In this document: piece after piece, positions 54,190 through 61,589 of the stretch | Numbering within the stretch: position 1 is the first letter of the stretch | How the letters are laid out: each line of letters opens with the position of its first letter | Assembly: GCF_900447045.1 (NCBI RefSeq) | Contig: NZ_UAWH01000014.1 | Coordinates: 1,052,501-1,116,500, forward strand | Source of the DNA: Clostridium paraputrificum | GTDB taxonomy: Bacteria > Bacillota > Clostridia > Clostridiales > Clostridiaceae | DNA: 64,000 nt | Direction of reading: 5' to 3' | The notes under the pieces: model-generated | Told to the model about the DNA's origin: nothing | Database searches by the model: none | Seen by the model: only the letters and a program-made list of their open reading frames with translations | Position numbers and translations under genes: made by a program

Positions 54190-55581
54190 ATGTTTGATTC
54201 AAAGTTTTTTTATGGAGTTGATGCTGGAATGATTTATATATTGGAAATATGCTCTTGTCTAGCAAGTATATATTTTATTTACTTTCTGGGATTATTCAAA
54301 TTTCAAGTTAAAAAATGTTTAACCATAAGCATAAGCGTTCTTAGTTCTATGATTATATTTTTTGTATTTGAGGATAAATTAAAAGACATTAGCTACATTT
54401 TAGATTCAAAGCTTATTTTAAGTGTAAGTTTAGTTATAGCTTTTTCTTTAGCTTATTATAAAGAAAAATATAAATGTCTAGAAAAATCACTATTTTCAGT
54501 ATTTATAATATCTATAGTTAACAGATTTGCAGTAAATTTAGTTAAAATAATTTTTATCAGTGTTTATAATTATGATAAGCTAATTGATAATATTAATTTT
54601 ATGCTTATATCAACCCTTGTAAGTTATCTATATACAATAGCTATAATATTTTTAATAAAAAAGTATAGTAAACTCAATAATTATAACATTAAGGATATAT
54701 TTAAAAATAACTTTTTATACTACAGCATAATATCTTTGTTTTCGTTTACTTTAGTTATTGATAGATTTATATTATATATGATTTCAATTATAGAATTTAA
54801 CAAAAGTATTTTTAATGCATTACTAATTTTAAGTGAAATTACCATTGTTGTTGTCTTTGCAATAATTTTGGCTTTCATATATTTAAGTAAAAAACATGAA
54901 GAAATATTATTTAGACAATTAGAAATTGAAAAACTCACAGAATATACCAGAAATATAGAAGTTTTAAATCAAGATACTAGAGCTTTTAAGCATGATTTTG
55001 TAAATATACTGTCTTGTATAAGAGGATATTTAGATACAGATAATTTTAGTGAATTGAAAAGTTTTTTCTTTAATAAAATATTACCAATTAATGATGATTT
55101 GAATAAGGATTCTTTAAAACTACATTTACTTTCAAATATAAAAATTCCAGAACTAAAAGGACTTATTTCTTCAAAGGTTTTAAAAGCAAAGGCAGAGGGA
55201 TTAGATATATTTATAGATATAGCTGAACCTATTGAGGATATAAAGATGGATACTATTGATTTGTGCAGAGTTTTAGGTATTCTACTAGATAATGCTATTG
55301 AAGCAGCAGTTTTATGTGCTAATCCAATTTTGAAGCTAGGGGTTATTAAGAAAGAAAAGTCTATTGATTTTATAGTAATTAACTCATTTGAAGGAAAAAC
55401 ACCTAAAATACACGAAATATTTATAAGAGGATTTTCAACTAAGGGGAGTGGGAGAGGAATAGGACTTGCTAATTTAAAAAGTATACTTAGCAATTACTAC
55501 AATACTATTCTTGATACTACTATAGAAGATAATTTATTCACTCAAAATATTAAGATTATAAGTAGGAGAATAACTCTATGA
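54190..55581 (+). CDS. GHKL sensor histidine kinase, AgrC-like
   Basis: Up to 463 residues: six or seven N-terminal membrane helices (to about residue 235), then a DHp-like segment with HDFVNILSCIRGYL carrying the phospho-accepting His, and a GHKL ATPase with LLDNAIEAA and GRGIGLANLKS. This is the peptide-sensing AgrC/ComD kind. ATG 54190 lacks a ribosome site; ATG 54229, behind GGAG, would remove 13 residues and is the likelier start. Overlaps the response regulator by 4 bases. No agrB/agrD genes are adjacent. Confidence 0.88.
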   Translation: MFDSKFFYGVDAGMIYILEICSCLASIYFIYFLGLFKFQVKKCLTISISVLSSMIIFFVFEDKLKDISYILDSKLILSVSLVIAFSLAYYKEKYKCLEKSLFSVFIISIVNRFAVNLVKIIFISVYNYDKLIDNINFMLISTLVSYLYTIAIIFLIKKYSKLNNYNIKDIFKNNFLYYSIISLFSFTLVIDRFILYMISIIEFNKSIFNALLILSEITIVVVFAIILAFIYLSKKHEEILFRQLEIEKLTEYTRNIEVLNQDTRAFKHDFVNILSCIRGYLDTDNFSELKSFFFNKILPINDDLNKDSLKLHLLSNIKIPELKGLISSKVLKAKAEGLDIFIDIAEPIEDIKMDTIDLCRVLGILLDNAIEAAVLCANPILKLGVIKKEKSIDFIVINSFEGKTPKIHEIFIRGFSTKGSGRGIGLANLKSILSNYYNTILDTTIEDNLFTQNIKIISRRITL

Positions 55582-56315
55582 TTAAAATATATATTTGTGA
55601 AGATATTGAAGAGCAAAGGAATAGGATAAGAAGTTTAGTTAAAGATATTATATTAGAAGAAAAATTAGATATGACAATTGAGATAGCATCTCCTAATCCT
55701 ATGGAGATACTAAATAAGGCAAAAGAAAATGATAAGGATATTTCATTGTACTTTTTCGATGTAGATTTAAATTCTAATATTAATGGTATAGACTTAGCTA
55801 GTAAAATTAGAGAGTTTGACCAGAGGGGATTTATAGTATTTATAACTACTCATGGGGAAATGAGTTATTTGACTTTCACCTACAAGGTTGAAGCTATGGA
55901 TTATATAATTAAAGATGATTATTCAAATATGGCTGAAAGAATAAAGGAATGCATTTTAGAAGCTAAAAAGAGATATTTAAAGAGTGATGAAGAAGAAGGT
56001 AAAGTTTTCACTATAAGAAAAGAAGATAAAGTTATAAATGTAAAGTATAAGGACATGCTTTTCTTTGAAACATCTGATACAATTCATAAGATAATATTAC
56101 ACGCAATTAATAGACAAGTTGAGTTTTATGGCAAAATGAAAGATATAGAAGAAACTTTAGATGAAAGTTTTGTAAGATTTCATAGAGCATATTTGGTTAA
56201 TAAGAATAATATTTCGGAAATAGATAGGAAAAATCGCATAATTCATATGATAAATGGAGAGATATGTTATAGTTCGGCTAAGAATCTAGAGAAATTTTAT
56301 AAGGGGAAGTTTTAA
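55578..56315 (+). CDS. LytTR response regulator, AgrA/ComE-like
   Basis: A 245-residue regulator with an N-terminal receiver (acid pocket CEDIEEQRNR; phospho-acceptor in YFFDVDLNSN; Lys in YIIKDD) and a C-terminal LytTR DNA-binding domain (FRAYLVNKNNISEIDRKNR-type end). ATGA overlap with the kinase shows co-translation. Targets unknown; the upstream membrane protein and later secreted proteins are candidates. Confidence 0.92.
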   Translation: MIKIYICEDIEEQRNRIRSLVKDIILEEKLDMTIEIASPNPMEILNKAKENDKDISLYFFDVDLNSNINGIDLASKIREFDQRGFIVFITTHGEMSYLTFTYKVEAMDYIIKDDYSNMAERIKECILEAKKRYLKSDEEEGKVFTIRKEDKVINVKYKDMLFFETSDTIHKIILHAINRQVEFYGKMKDIEETLDESFVRFHRAYLVNKNNISEIDRKNRIIHMINGEICYSSAKNLEKFYKGKF

Positions 56316-56344
56316 TAACTTTAGGGCCTAGTATCAGTACACTT

Positions 56345-56386
56345 TCTATAAAAGTGGCAGAAGCTTTTAGAGTATTAAGAAGATAG
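56345..56386 (+). pseudogene. 3' relic of a DUF1259 gene
   Basis: SIKVAEAFRVLRR stop equals the C-terminus of the 51338 gene apart from its first residue. The homology continues through the terminator (56430-56462) and into TATGCCTA-like sequence. The rest of the gene is missing. Confidence 0.8.
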
Positions 56387-56485
56387 AATAAACAAATTTT
56401 CAGCTATTTATACTCTATAACTCATATATGTAAAAGAATCCTTATGATAGGGTTCTTTTTTGATGCCTAGGAGATTATAAAATGT

Positions 56486-56558
56486 GAATGTGTAGAAAGT
56501 ATAACATAAATCTTCCTTTATAACTGAATAATATAGTATTGGAAAAAGATGATATAAT
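56486..56558 (+). promoter_or_regulatory. R1 promoter module with extended -10
   Basis: GAATGTGTAGAAAGTATAAC, then AACTGAATAATATAGTATTG and TGATATAAT at 56550-56558. Close match to the block at 1180-1250, with about 50 bases to the ATG in both. Confidence 0.65.
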
Positions 56559-56607
56559 AAGTATTAAGTTTAAATAGATAAAGTGGAATTTGAGGAGGTA
56601 AATTAAA

Positions 56608-56940
56608 ATGGCGATTACTGTAAATATTTATTATACTGGTAAAAATGGGAATGCTAAAAAATTTGCAGAAGAGATGATTTCTAGTGGAGTTGTAAATGAT
56701 ATTCGTACTGAAAATGGAAATATACAATACGAATATTTTTTTTCTATGGATGACGAGGAAACCGTACTTTTAATTGATAGTTGGAAGGACCAACAGTCTC
56801 TTGATTTACATCATGATTCACCGATGATGGCGAAAATTATTCAACTTAGAGAAAAATATGATTTGCATATGAAAGTAAAACGATACATTGATGATGAAGT
56901 AGGGTGCGATTCTAAAGACAAAAAATTTATTAGGAATTAA
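56608..56940 (+). CDS. putative quinol monooxygenase (ABM-domain protein)
   Basis: A 110-residue ferredoxin-like-fold protein with the ABM layout: MAITVNIYYTGKNGNAKKFA, GNIQYEYFFSMDDEETVLLI then DSWKDQQSLDLHHDSPMMAK. The W-x-x-Q-xx-L-xx-H motif is typical of the YgiN/ABM family. Ribosome site GAGGAGG. Its 5' and 3' flanks match those of the unrelated kinase gene at 1297. Confidence 0.82.
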   Translation: MAITVNIYYTGKNGNAKKFAEEMISSGVVNDIRTENGNIQYEYFFSMDDEETVLLIDSWKDQQSLDLHHDSPMMAKIIQLREKYDLHMKVKRYIDDEVGCDSKDKKFIRN

Positions 56941-56941
56941 A

Positions 56942-56985
56942 CAAATAAATTCCAGTTTGTTGGTTAGCTTATTGAAGAGATAAAA
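56942..56985. repeat. dispersed repeat R3, copy 2
   Basis: AAATTCCAGTTTGTTGGTTA and TATTGAAGAGATAAA. Matches 2269-2313. Confidence 0.65.
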
Positions 56986-57007
56986 ATAAACAAGGGAGGA
57001 AAATAAA

Positions 57008-57493
57008 ATGAAGAGATGTATAAAATCAGTTTTTTTGATTTTATTAGTATTTACTACCTTTATTGGTTGTTCATCAAAAAACAGCAACAAAGATGATATC
57101 ACACTTATACCTACTGAAAATGATGAATTAATATGTGAGGAAACTATATCTCCCAATAAGGAATATGTAACCTCAGATGAGGATATTGTTAATTATACAA
57201 TACAAATTTATCAAAATACAAAGAATAATATTATTGTTAATGCAGATTCTAATTCTGGCTTTTTTGAAAAAACACAATATGTATTAGATTATGATAAACC
57301 AATTTCTAAATCAGATGTAAATGTAGAATGGACTACTTTAATGGGAAATCCAAAATATACGGAAAAAGATCAATTGGCAGTTGCAAATGTATCAATTTCT
57401 TCAAATAATGAAGTGTTCAGCAAGCGAAAAATAAACTTCTTTAGTAAAGGAATTGAAATTATTGTTGATACAATAAACCAAAACAAAAAATAA
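57008..57493 (+). CDS. small lipoprotein
   Basis: A 161-residue protein with lipobox FIGC (Cys21) after a hydrophobic signal, then a Ser/Asn-rich linker and a beta-rich domain (DIVNYTIQIYQNTKNNIIVN). ATG behind AAGGGAGGAAAATAAA. Unknown family; likely surface exposed. Confidence 0.72.
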   Translation: MKRCIKSVFLILLVFTTFIGCSSKNSNKDDITLIPTENDELICEETISPNKEYVTSDEDIVNYTIQIYQNTKNNIIVNADSNSGFFEKTQYVLDYDKPISKSDVNVEWTTLMGNPKYTEKDQLAVANVSISSNNEVFSKRKINFFSKGIEIIVDTINQNKK

Positions 57494-57522
57494 AGATTAA
57501 GGTAGGATATTGTTTTAATTTA

Positions 57523-57556
57523 AGAAAAAGAGGCTTGTATATGCAGGCCTCTTTCT
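57523..57556 (+). terminator. terminator after the lipoprotein
   Basis: AAAAGAGGCTTGTATATGCA pairs with its other half GGCCTCTTTCTTT with few mismatches. Confidence 0.7.
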
Positions 57557-57557
57557 T

Positions 57558-57581
57558 TCAGAAGTTGAAGGATTAAATTAA
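57558..57581 (+). pseudogene. last codons of a lost copy of the 59682 lipoprotein gene
   Basis: SEVEGLN stop corresponds to TEIEGLN stop of the 59682 gene, followed by the same TAAAATRAGTA bases. With the next feature it shows that the 59682-61462 block was duplicated here and then mostly lost. Confidence 0.6.
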
Positions 57582-57623
57582 AATGAGTAAGAACACCATA
57601 TCATAAGCATCTTATTAATATAT

Positions 57624-57887
57624 TTAATAGTTAAAATGTATAGATACATGATTTTTTATAAGCTTTTCTTCTAGCTCCTGTGCAAAATTTATAGAGTTTT
57701 CAAAGTAATTAGATACTCCAAAATTATAGATAGAAGGACCTTTCTTGTAATTTATTATTACATTATCATTTTTTATTAAAACTTCATTTATTTCATTAAA
57801 ATCAATAATTATTTCTGAAAAAGATTTTTCTTGATCTATTAGTTTTTCTATTTCAGGTTTTAATAACTTTTTAGTTAATGGACTCAT
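57624..57887 (-). pseudogene. truncated, internally deleted copy of the 60893 membrane-protein gene
   Basis: MSPLTKKLLKPEIEKLIDQE joins directly to KSFSEIIIDFNEINEVLIKN. In the intact copy about 29 residues lie between, bounded by AAAGATTTTC direct repeats. The N-terminal membrane half is absent. The 87-codon frame stays open but probably yields no working protein. Confidence 0.7.
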
Positions 57888-57948
57888 TTTTAGAAATGAA
57901 TTATAATAATTTTTTAGTATAAGTAAATAATATAATTGAGGTGATTTT

Positions 57949-58287
57949 ATGAAAAAGAAAGTTTTAACTTGTCTGTCAATAATATTATTATGCTTAGCAA
58001 TATCAAATTCTAAAGTAAAAGCAGATGAAGAAATTTATCCTATTAATAATACATATAAACCAGGTATCTATATCTTGAATAAAAATGACAAAAATTCTTA
58101 CAATTTAACTTATGAATTTGTAAATAAGGGACAAAAATCTGCTATTATTATTTTAGATGAGAATTATGATATTACTTATAAAAATGTTAATTGTAATAGA
58201 AGATGTAATGGTGGGACTATAACTAATAAAAACACTATAATAGTAGTGGGTGGAGAGATTGCTTTTTATTTTGAAAAAAATAGTTAA
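57949..58287 (+). CDS. small secreted protein
   Basis: A 112-residue protein with a signal peptide (MKKKVLTCLSIILLCLAISN, cleavage probably after VKA) and a compact beta-rich mature domain with two cysteines (NCNRRCNGG). Ribosome site GAGGTGATTTT. No family recognised. R1 hairpin follows directly. Confidence 0.7.
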   Translation: MKKKVLTCLSIILLCLAISNSKVKADEEIYPINNTYKPGIYILNKNDKNSYNLTYEFVNKGQKSAIIILDENYDITYKNVNCNRRCNGGTITNKNTIIVVGGEIAFYFEKNS

Positions 58288-58290
58288 TAT

Positions 58291-58332
58291 AAAAAATACC
58301 GTATTATTCAAAAGAATATACGGTATTTTTTT
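58291..58332 (+). terminator. R1 hairpin terminator
   Basis: AAAATACCGTATTATTCAAA pairs with GAATATACGGTATTTTTTT, 4 bases after the stop codon. Confidence 0.85.
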
Positions 58333-58369
58333 AGTTTTACTTCACTTTTTATGTGTAGTATTTTCTGAA

Positions 58370-58558
58370 TTACGAGGATATATTATCTTTTTCAGTTTGG
58401 ATTACAACACCTAATTTTGTTGATATTATGGTATTTAGCTTGTTTATAGAAGAGGTAAGTGTGGTTATCTGTTTTTCTAATCTTATTAATAGATAAGCAC
58501 TAACTGCAACAGGGAAACCAACATTACCAATTAAATTTACAAGTTCATTTAGTTCCAT
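58370..58558 (-). CDS. YvrJ-family protein
   Basis: A 62-residue protein with MELNELVNLIGNVGFPVAVS then AYLLIRLEKQ, the YvrJ signature: one membrane helix followed by a short coiled coil. ATG behind GGAGGTGATTTTCT. YvrJ-type proteins are usually found near phage or DUF1659/DUF2922 genes, present at 50.7-51.2 kb. Confidence 0.8.
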   Translation of the reverse strand: MELNELVNLIGNVGFPVAVSAYLLIRLEKQITTLTSSINKLNTIISTKLGVVIQTEKDNISS

Positions 58559-58640
58559 AGAAAATCACCTCCTATTAGTCATATATGCAAGGAAGGACAT
58601 TGTATCTTTTTAATATAATATAGATATTTCAAACTAAGTA

Positions 58641-58685
58641 ATCTTTAAAAATTTAATAGTACGTGCTTGAAAAAGGTGTTATAAT
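58641..58685 (+). promoter_or_regulatory. R1 promoter module with extended -10
   Basis: ATCTTTAAAAATTTAATAGT, ACGTGCTTGAAAAAGG and TGTTATAAT at 58677-58685. Confidence 0.55.
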
Positions 58686-58746
58686 TAACCTATAATTGTA
58701 AAAATGTCCAGATATAAATGAAATAAGCTCAAAAGGAGAGTATTAA

Positions 58747-58929
58747 ATGGGGTTAATTACTATAGGAATAATTTTAGTAGCTATATTTATGGTTATATTC
58801 TATATACCAACTAAGTTAAAAGAACAAGAAGAAAAACAATCGTTATATGTTAAGGAACTATATATAAGAATAAATAGACTTGAATCTAAGATAGATAAAA
58901 TACTAGATTCAAAGAAAAATGAACTTTAA
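58747..58929 (+). CDS. small membrane protein with coiled-coil tail
   Basis: A 60-residue protein, one N-terminal helix (LITIGIILVAIFMVIFYI) then a charged coiled coil (YIRINRLESKIDKILDSKKN). AAAAGGAGAG site. Unknown function; similar in layout to the YvrJ protein nearby. Confidence 0.65.
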   Translation: MGLITIGIILVAIFMVIFYIPTKLKEQEEKQSLYVKELYIRINRLESKIDKILDSKKNEL

Positions 58930-58972
58930 AATAATGATTTAAATATATTAATAACAATATTAAATCAATGGT

Positions 58973-59004
58973 AACACCGTATTATTTATTTTGTATGATA
59001 TAAT
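58973..59004 (+). promoter_or_regulatory. R1 half-module with extended -10
   Basis: ACACCGTATTATTTATTTTG joins directly to TGATATAAT (58996-59004). The hairpin's left arm is fused to the -10, as if the middle of a module had been deleted. Confidence 0.5.
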
Positions 59005-59068
59005 CCAAGTTTGTAATTAGAATTAAGTATCAATTTATTAAAAGATAGATACATGGGGTGCTAGAAGT

Positions 59069-59437
59069 ATGAAAAAAGTTATATTGAAAATTATTGCTAC
59101 AATATTTACTATTTTAGGTATGTTTATTATTTGGTTTATATATGTTACTGAATTTAAAGTTACATATGTTTCGCAACATGTAAACCCAATTAATAATTAT
59201 ACTATTTTATTTCAGGAAGTTGGAGAGCCTGAATGGCCCTTTGGAAAAACTCATGTCAAAATAACACTACTTAATGATAAAAAGAAAAAAGTAGAAAAAA
59301 TTCCTACTTATATTCAAAATGATGGATCAGTTGCGGGAGAAGAAAATATTTTAGTTGAATGGTTTGAAGATTATGCCGAGGTTACATTATTAGGCAGTGA
59401 ACAAGAGGATGAAGTTCATAAAATATATTATAATTAA
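59069..59437 (+). CDS. membrane-anchored hypothetical protein
   Basis: A 122-residue protein with one N-terminal helix (IIATIFTILGMFIIWFIYV) and a beta-rich outside domain containing EPEWPFGKTHVKITLLND, similar in style to DUF5412-type proteins. ATG behind GGGGTGCTAGAAGT. A 68-base relic of another copy lies at 6887-6954. Confidence 0.65.
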   Translation: MKKVILKIIATIFTILGMFIIWFIYVTEFKVTYVSQHVNPINNYTILFQEVGEPEWPFGKTHVKITLLNDKKKKVEKIPTYIQNDGSVAGEENILVEWFEDYAEVTLLGSEQEDEVHKIYYN

Positions 59438-59514
59438 TAGTTTGATAAAATTGAATTTATTGGGTAAATTATATGAATAATATTAAGAAGATAAAAACAA
59501 ATATTAAATTGGGA

Positions 59515-59553
59515 AAATATCGTATTATTCCAAAAAATATGCGATATTTTTTT
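59515..59553 (+). terminator. R1 hairpin terminator
   Basis: AAATATCGTATTATTCC pairs with AAATATGCGATATTTTTTT and is followed by the tail TCGCAATTCTAAGAAAGTG. Confidence 0.75.
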
Positions 59554-59681
59554 ATTCGCAATTCTAAGAAAGTGTACAACAAAAGATACATAAATTACTA
59601 AACTTGTAAAGTAAAAGGAGGATATTTATAAGAAAATATTGAATATAACAAATATAAAATTAAATTATGGGGGTATAAAGG

Positions 59682-60851
59682 GTGTATAAGAAAATAATTT
59701 GTGGGTTTTTTATTATTTGCTTATCGTTATTTACAATAGGTTGTACAGGCAAGCATAGTGATACTAATAATGGTGATGGTAATTATAGTTTAGGAAATGT
59801 GTCTATAAGCGAAAATACACCATGGAATGAGAGTACAAATTTATCAAAAGATGAAAAAAGCTTCTTAGAAGAAGTTAAAAAGGAGATAAATCATGATATT
59901 AAATTATATAGCGAAGGAAATATAAATACATTCCTAAATAAAACTATTTCAGGAATGGGAATTTTTAATTCTACTAGTAATACATTTTTTGAAGATAGTA
60001 ATTTTGATAAATATGTTGCAAATAAAACAGATATTAAAGTAATAGATATTCAAACTGTAGACAATAATAATGCTAAGATTTTGTTGAATATTAAATATCC
60101 AGATATGAGACTTCCTCTTTATAAGTCTATAAAAAATAATGAACTAAAAAATGATGAGGATATAACTTTACAGTTTATAAAAGATACTTTTGAAAAAAAT
60201 CCAGTATATAAAGAAGGAACTTATATTTTAAATTATAAAAAAGCTGAAGATAATAATGAAGTAATATATATATGTAATAATAATATCAGAAAGGCATTAA
60301 CAGGTAGTTTGATAAATCCTGGTATAAGAAAAATAGATTCTGATGAAGATAAATGTGAACAAGTAAATAAATATTTAAATGATTGCCTTAAATTATTAAA
60401 GGACGATGATTTAAACAATTACTACTCAATGGTGTCTTCATGGAAAATAGAGAATATAAGAAAAGAAGTTTTAGAAAATGAAGCTTTTAAAACCATAAGA
60501 TATTATTTTGTTGATAATATAAAGATTGAAATAATAGAAGGAAAAGAATCATTTCGAGCTATAGTTAGATATCCAGATTTTAATAAAATATTTTTACCCT
60601 TATTACAAGAAAAAAAGAATACTAATGAAATTATAAATGAGATAAATAAAAGCATAGTTGATGGTAAGGTAGAAATAGTAGAAGATACACTAGAAGGGGA
60701 AATTTATATTGATGGAGAGATAAAGGGAATTCTCGATGATTATAGCTGGCTATTTTCTAATTTAGGAATTGATAGCATTGACATGATAATGAGTAATTTT
60801 CAAGAACCATATAATTTTAACATATCTACAGAAATTGAAGGATTAAATTAA
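59682..60851 (+). CDS. lipoprotein with two related domains
   Basis: A 389-residue protein with lipobox TIGC (Cys21) and two similar ~150-residue domains: YPDMRLPLYKSIKNNELKND in the first and YPDFNKIFLPLLQEKKNTNE in the second, each ahead of an acidic strand pair. This suggests an internal duplication. GTG start behind GGGGG. No family name recognised; likely an outer-face binding protein. A terminator follows and a membrane-protein gene converges. Confidence 0.72.
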   Translation: MYKKIICGFFIICLSLFTIGCTGKHSDTNNGDGNYSLGNVSISENTPWNESTNLSKDEKSFLEEVKKEINHDIKLYSEGNINTFLNKTISGMGIFNSTSNTFFEDSNFDKYVANKTDIKVIDIQTVDNNNAKILLNIKYPDMRLPLYKSIKNNELKNDEDITLQFIKDTFEKNPVYKEGTYILNYKKAEDNNEVIYICNNNIRKALTGSLINPGIRKIDSDEDKCEQVNKYLNDCLKLLKDDDLNNYYSMVSSWKIENIRKEVLENEAFKTIRYYFVDNIKIEIIEGKESFRAIVRYPDFNKIFLPLLQEKKNTNEIINEINKSIVDGKVEIVEDTLEGEIYIDGEIKGILDDYSWLFSNLGIDSIDMIMSNFQEPYNFNISTEIEGLN

Positions 60852-60857
60852 AATAAG

Positions 60858-60882
60858 TAGACCTCGATAGAATCGAGGTCTT
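60858..60882. terminator. bidirectional terminator between convergent genes
   Basis: AGACCTCGAT and ATCGAGGTCT around AGA, then TATTT. Confidence 0.85.
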
Positions 60883-60892
60883 ATTTATATAT

Positions 60893-61462
60893 TTAGTAAT
60901 TAAAATGTACGGATGAATGATTTCTTATAAGCTTTTCTTTTAGCTCATGTGCAAAATCTATAGAGTTTTCAAAGTAATTAGATACTCCAAAATTATAGAT
61001 AGAAGGACCTTTCTTGTAATTTATTATTACATTATTATTTTTTATTAAAACTTCACTTATTTCATTAAAATCAATAATTATTTCCGAAAAAGATTTTCCT
61101 ACATAATTGTTACTTGATGTGCAAACAGCTACCTTCATTATGCCTCTAAATTCTATTGAATTATCTAATATAATGGCTTCTAAAGATTTTCCTTCATTTA
61201 TTAATTTATCTATTTCAGGTTTTAATAATTTTTTTGTTAATGGACTCATTCTTTTTGGAATTAAAAGTTCAAATAATATAAGTAATAAAAAAATAGTAGA
61301 CATAAACAAAACTACAAGATATAGATTTTTATCATTACCAGTTTTGTTTTTTAAATTTAAGAATACAAAAATAATAATTATTAGTAACAATGGAATAAAT
61401 ACAAAATCCATTAATGAAGGCTTTTTAGTTTTTTTATAAAGATTTTCATTAAATTTGTACAC
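60893..61462 (-). CDS. two-helix membrane protein with PH-like cytoplasmic domain
   Basis: A 189-residue protein with helices at about 20-38 and 50-68 (FVFIPLLLIIIIFVFLNL; LYLVVLFMSTIFLLLILFEL) and a C-terminal beta-rich domain of YcxB/PH type (SFSEIIIDFNEISEVLIKNN). A shortened copy lies at 57624. No strong ribosome site was identified (GGGGTGGTTTT is present). Function unknown. Confidence 0.65.
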   Translation of the reverse strand: MYKFNENLYKKTKKPSLMDFVFIPLLLIIIIFVFLNLKNKTGNDKNLYLVVLFMSTIFLLLILFELLIPKRMSPLTKKLLKPEIDKLINEGKSLEAIILDNSIEFRGIMKVAVCTSSNNYVGKSFSEIIIDFNEISEVLIKNNNVIINYKKGPSIYNFGVSNYFENSIDFAHELKEKLIRNHSSVHFNY

Positions 61463-61589
61463 AAAACCACCCCTACCATAACATCAACAATATATATAAA
61501 ATATAACACATATTGAAAAAAATGTAAAACAATATTATAATTTAAAGGAATGAAAGGTAAAAGGTAAAAAATTTTTTGAGGGGGATTTT

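Noticed and set aside
59473..59601. 42-codon basic ORF reading through the R1 hairpin
   Set aside because: No ribosome site, and its second half is the hairpin and conserved tail in translation; other hairpin copies do not keep the frame.
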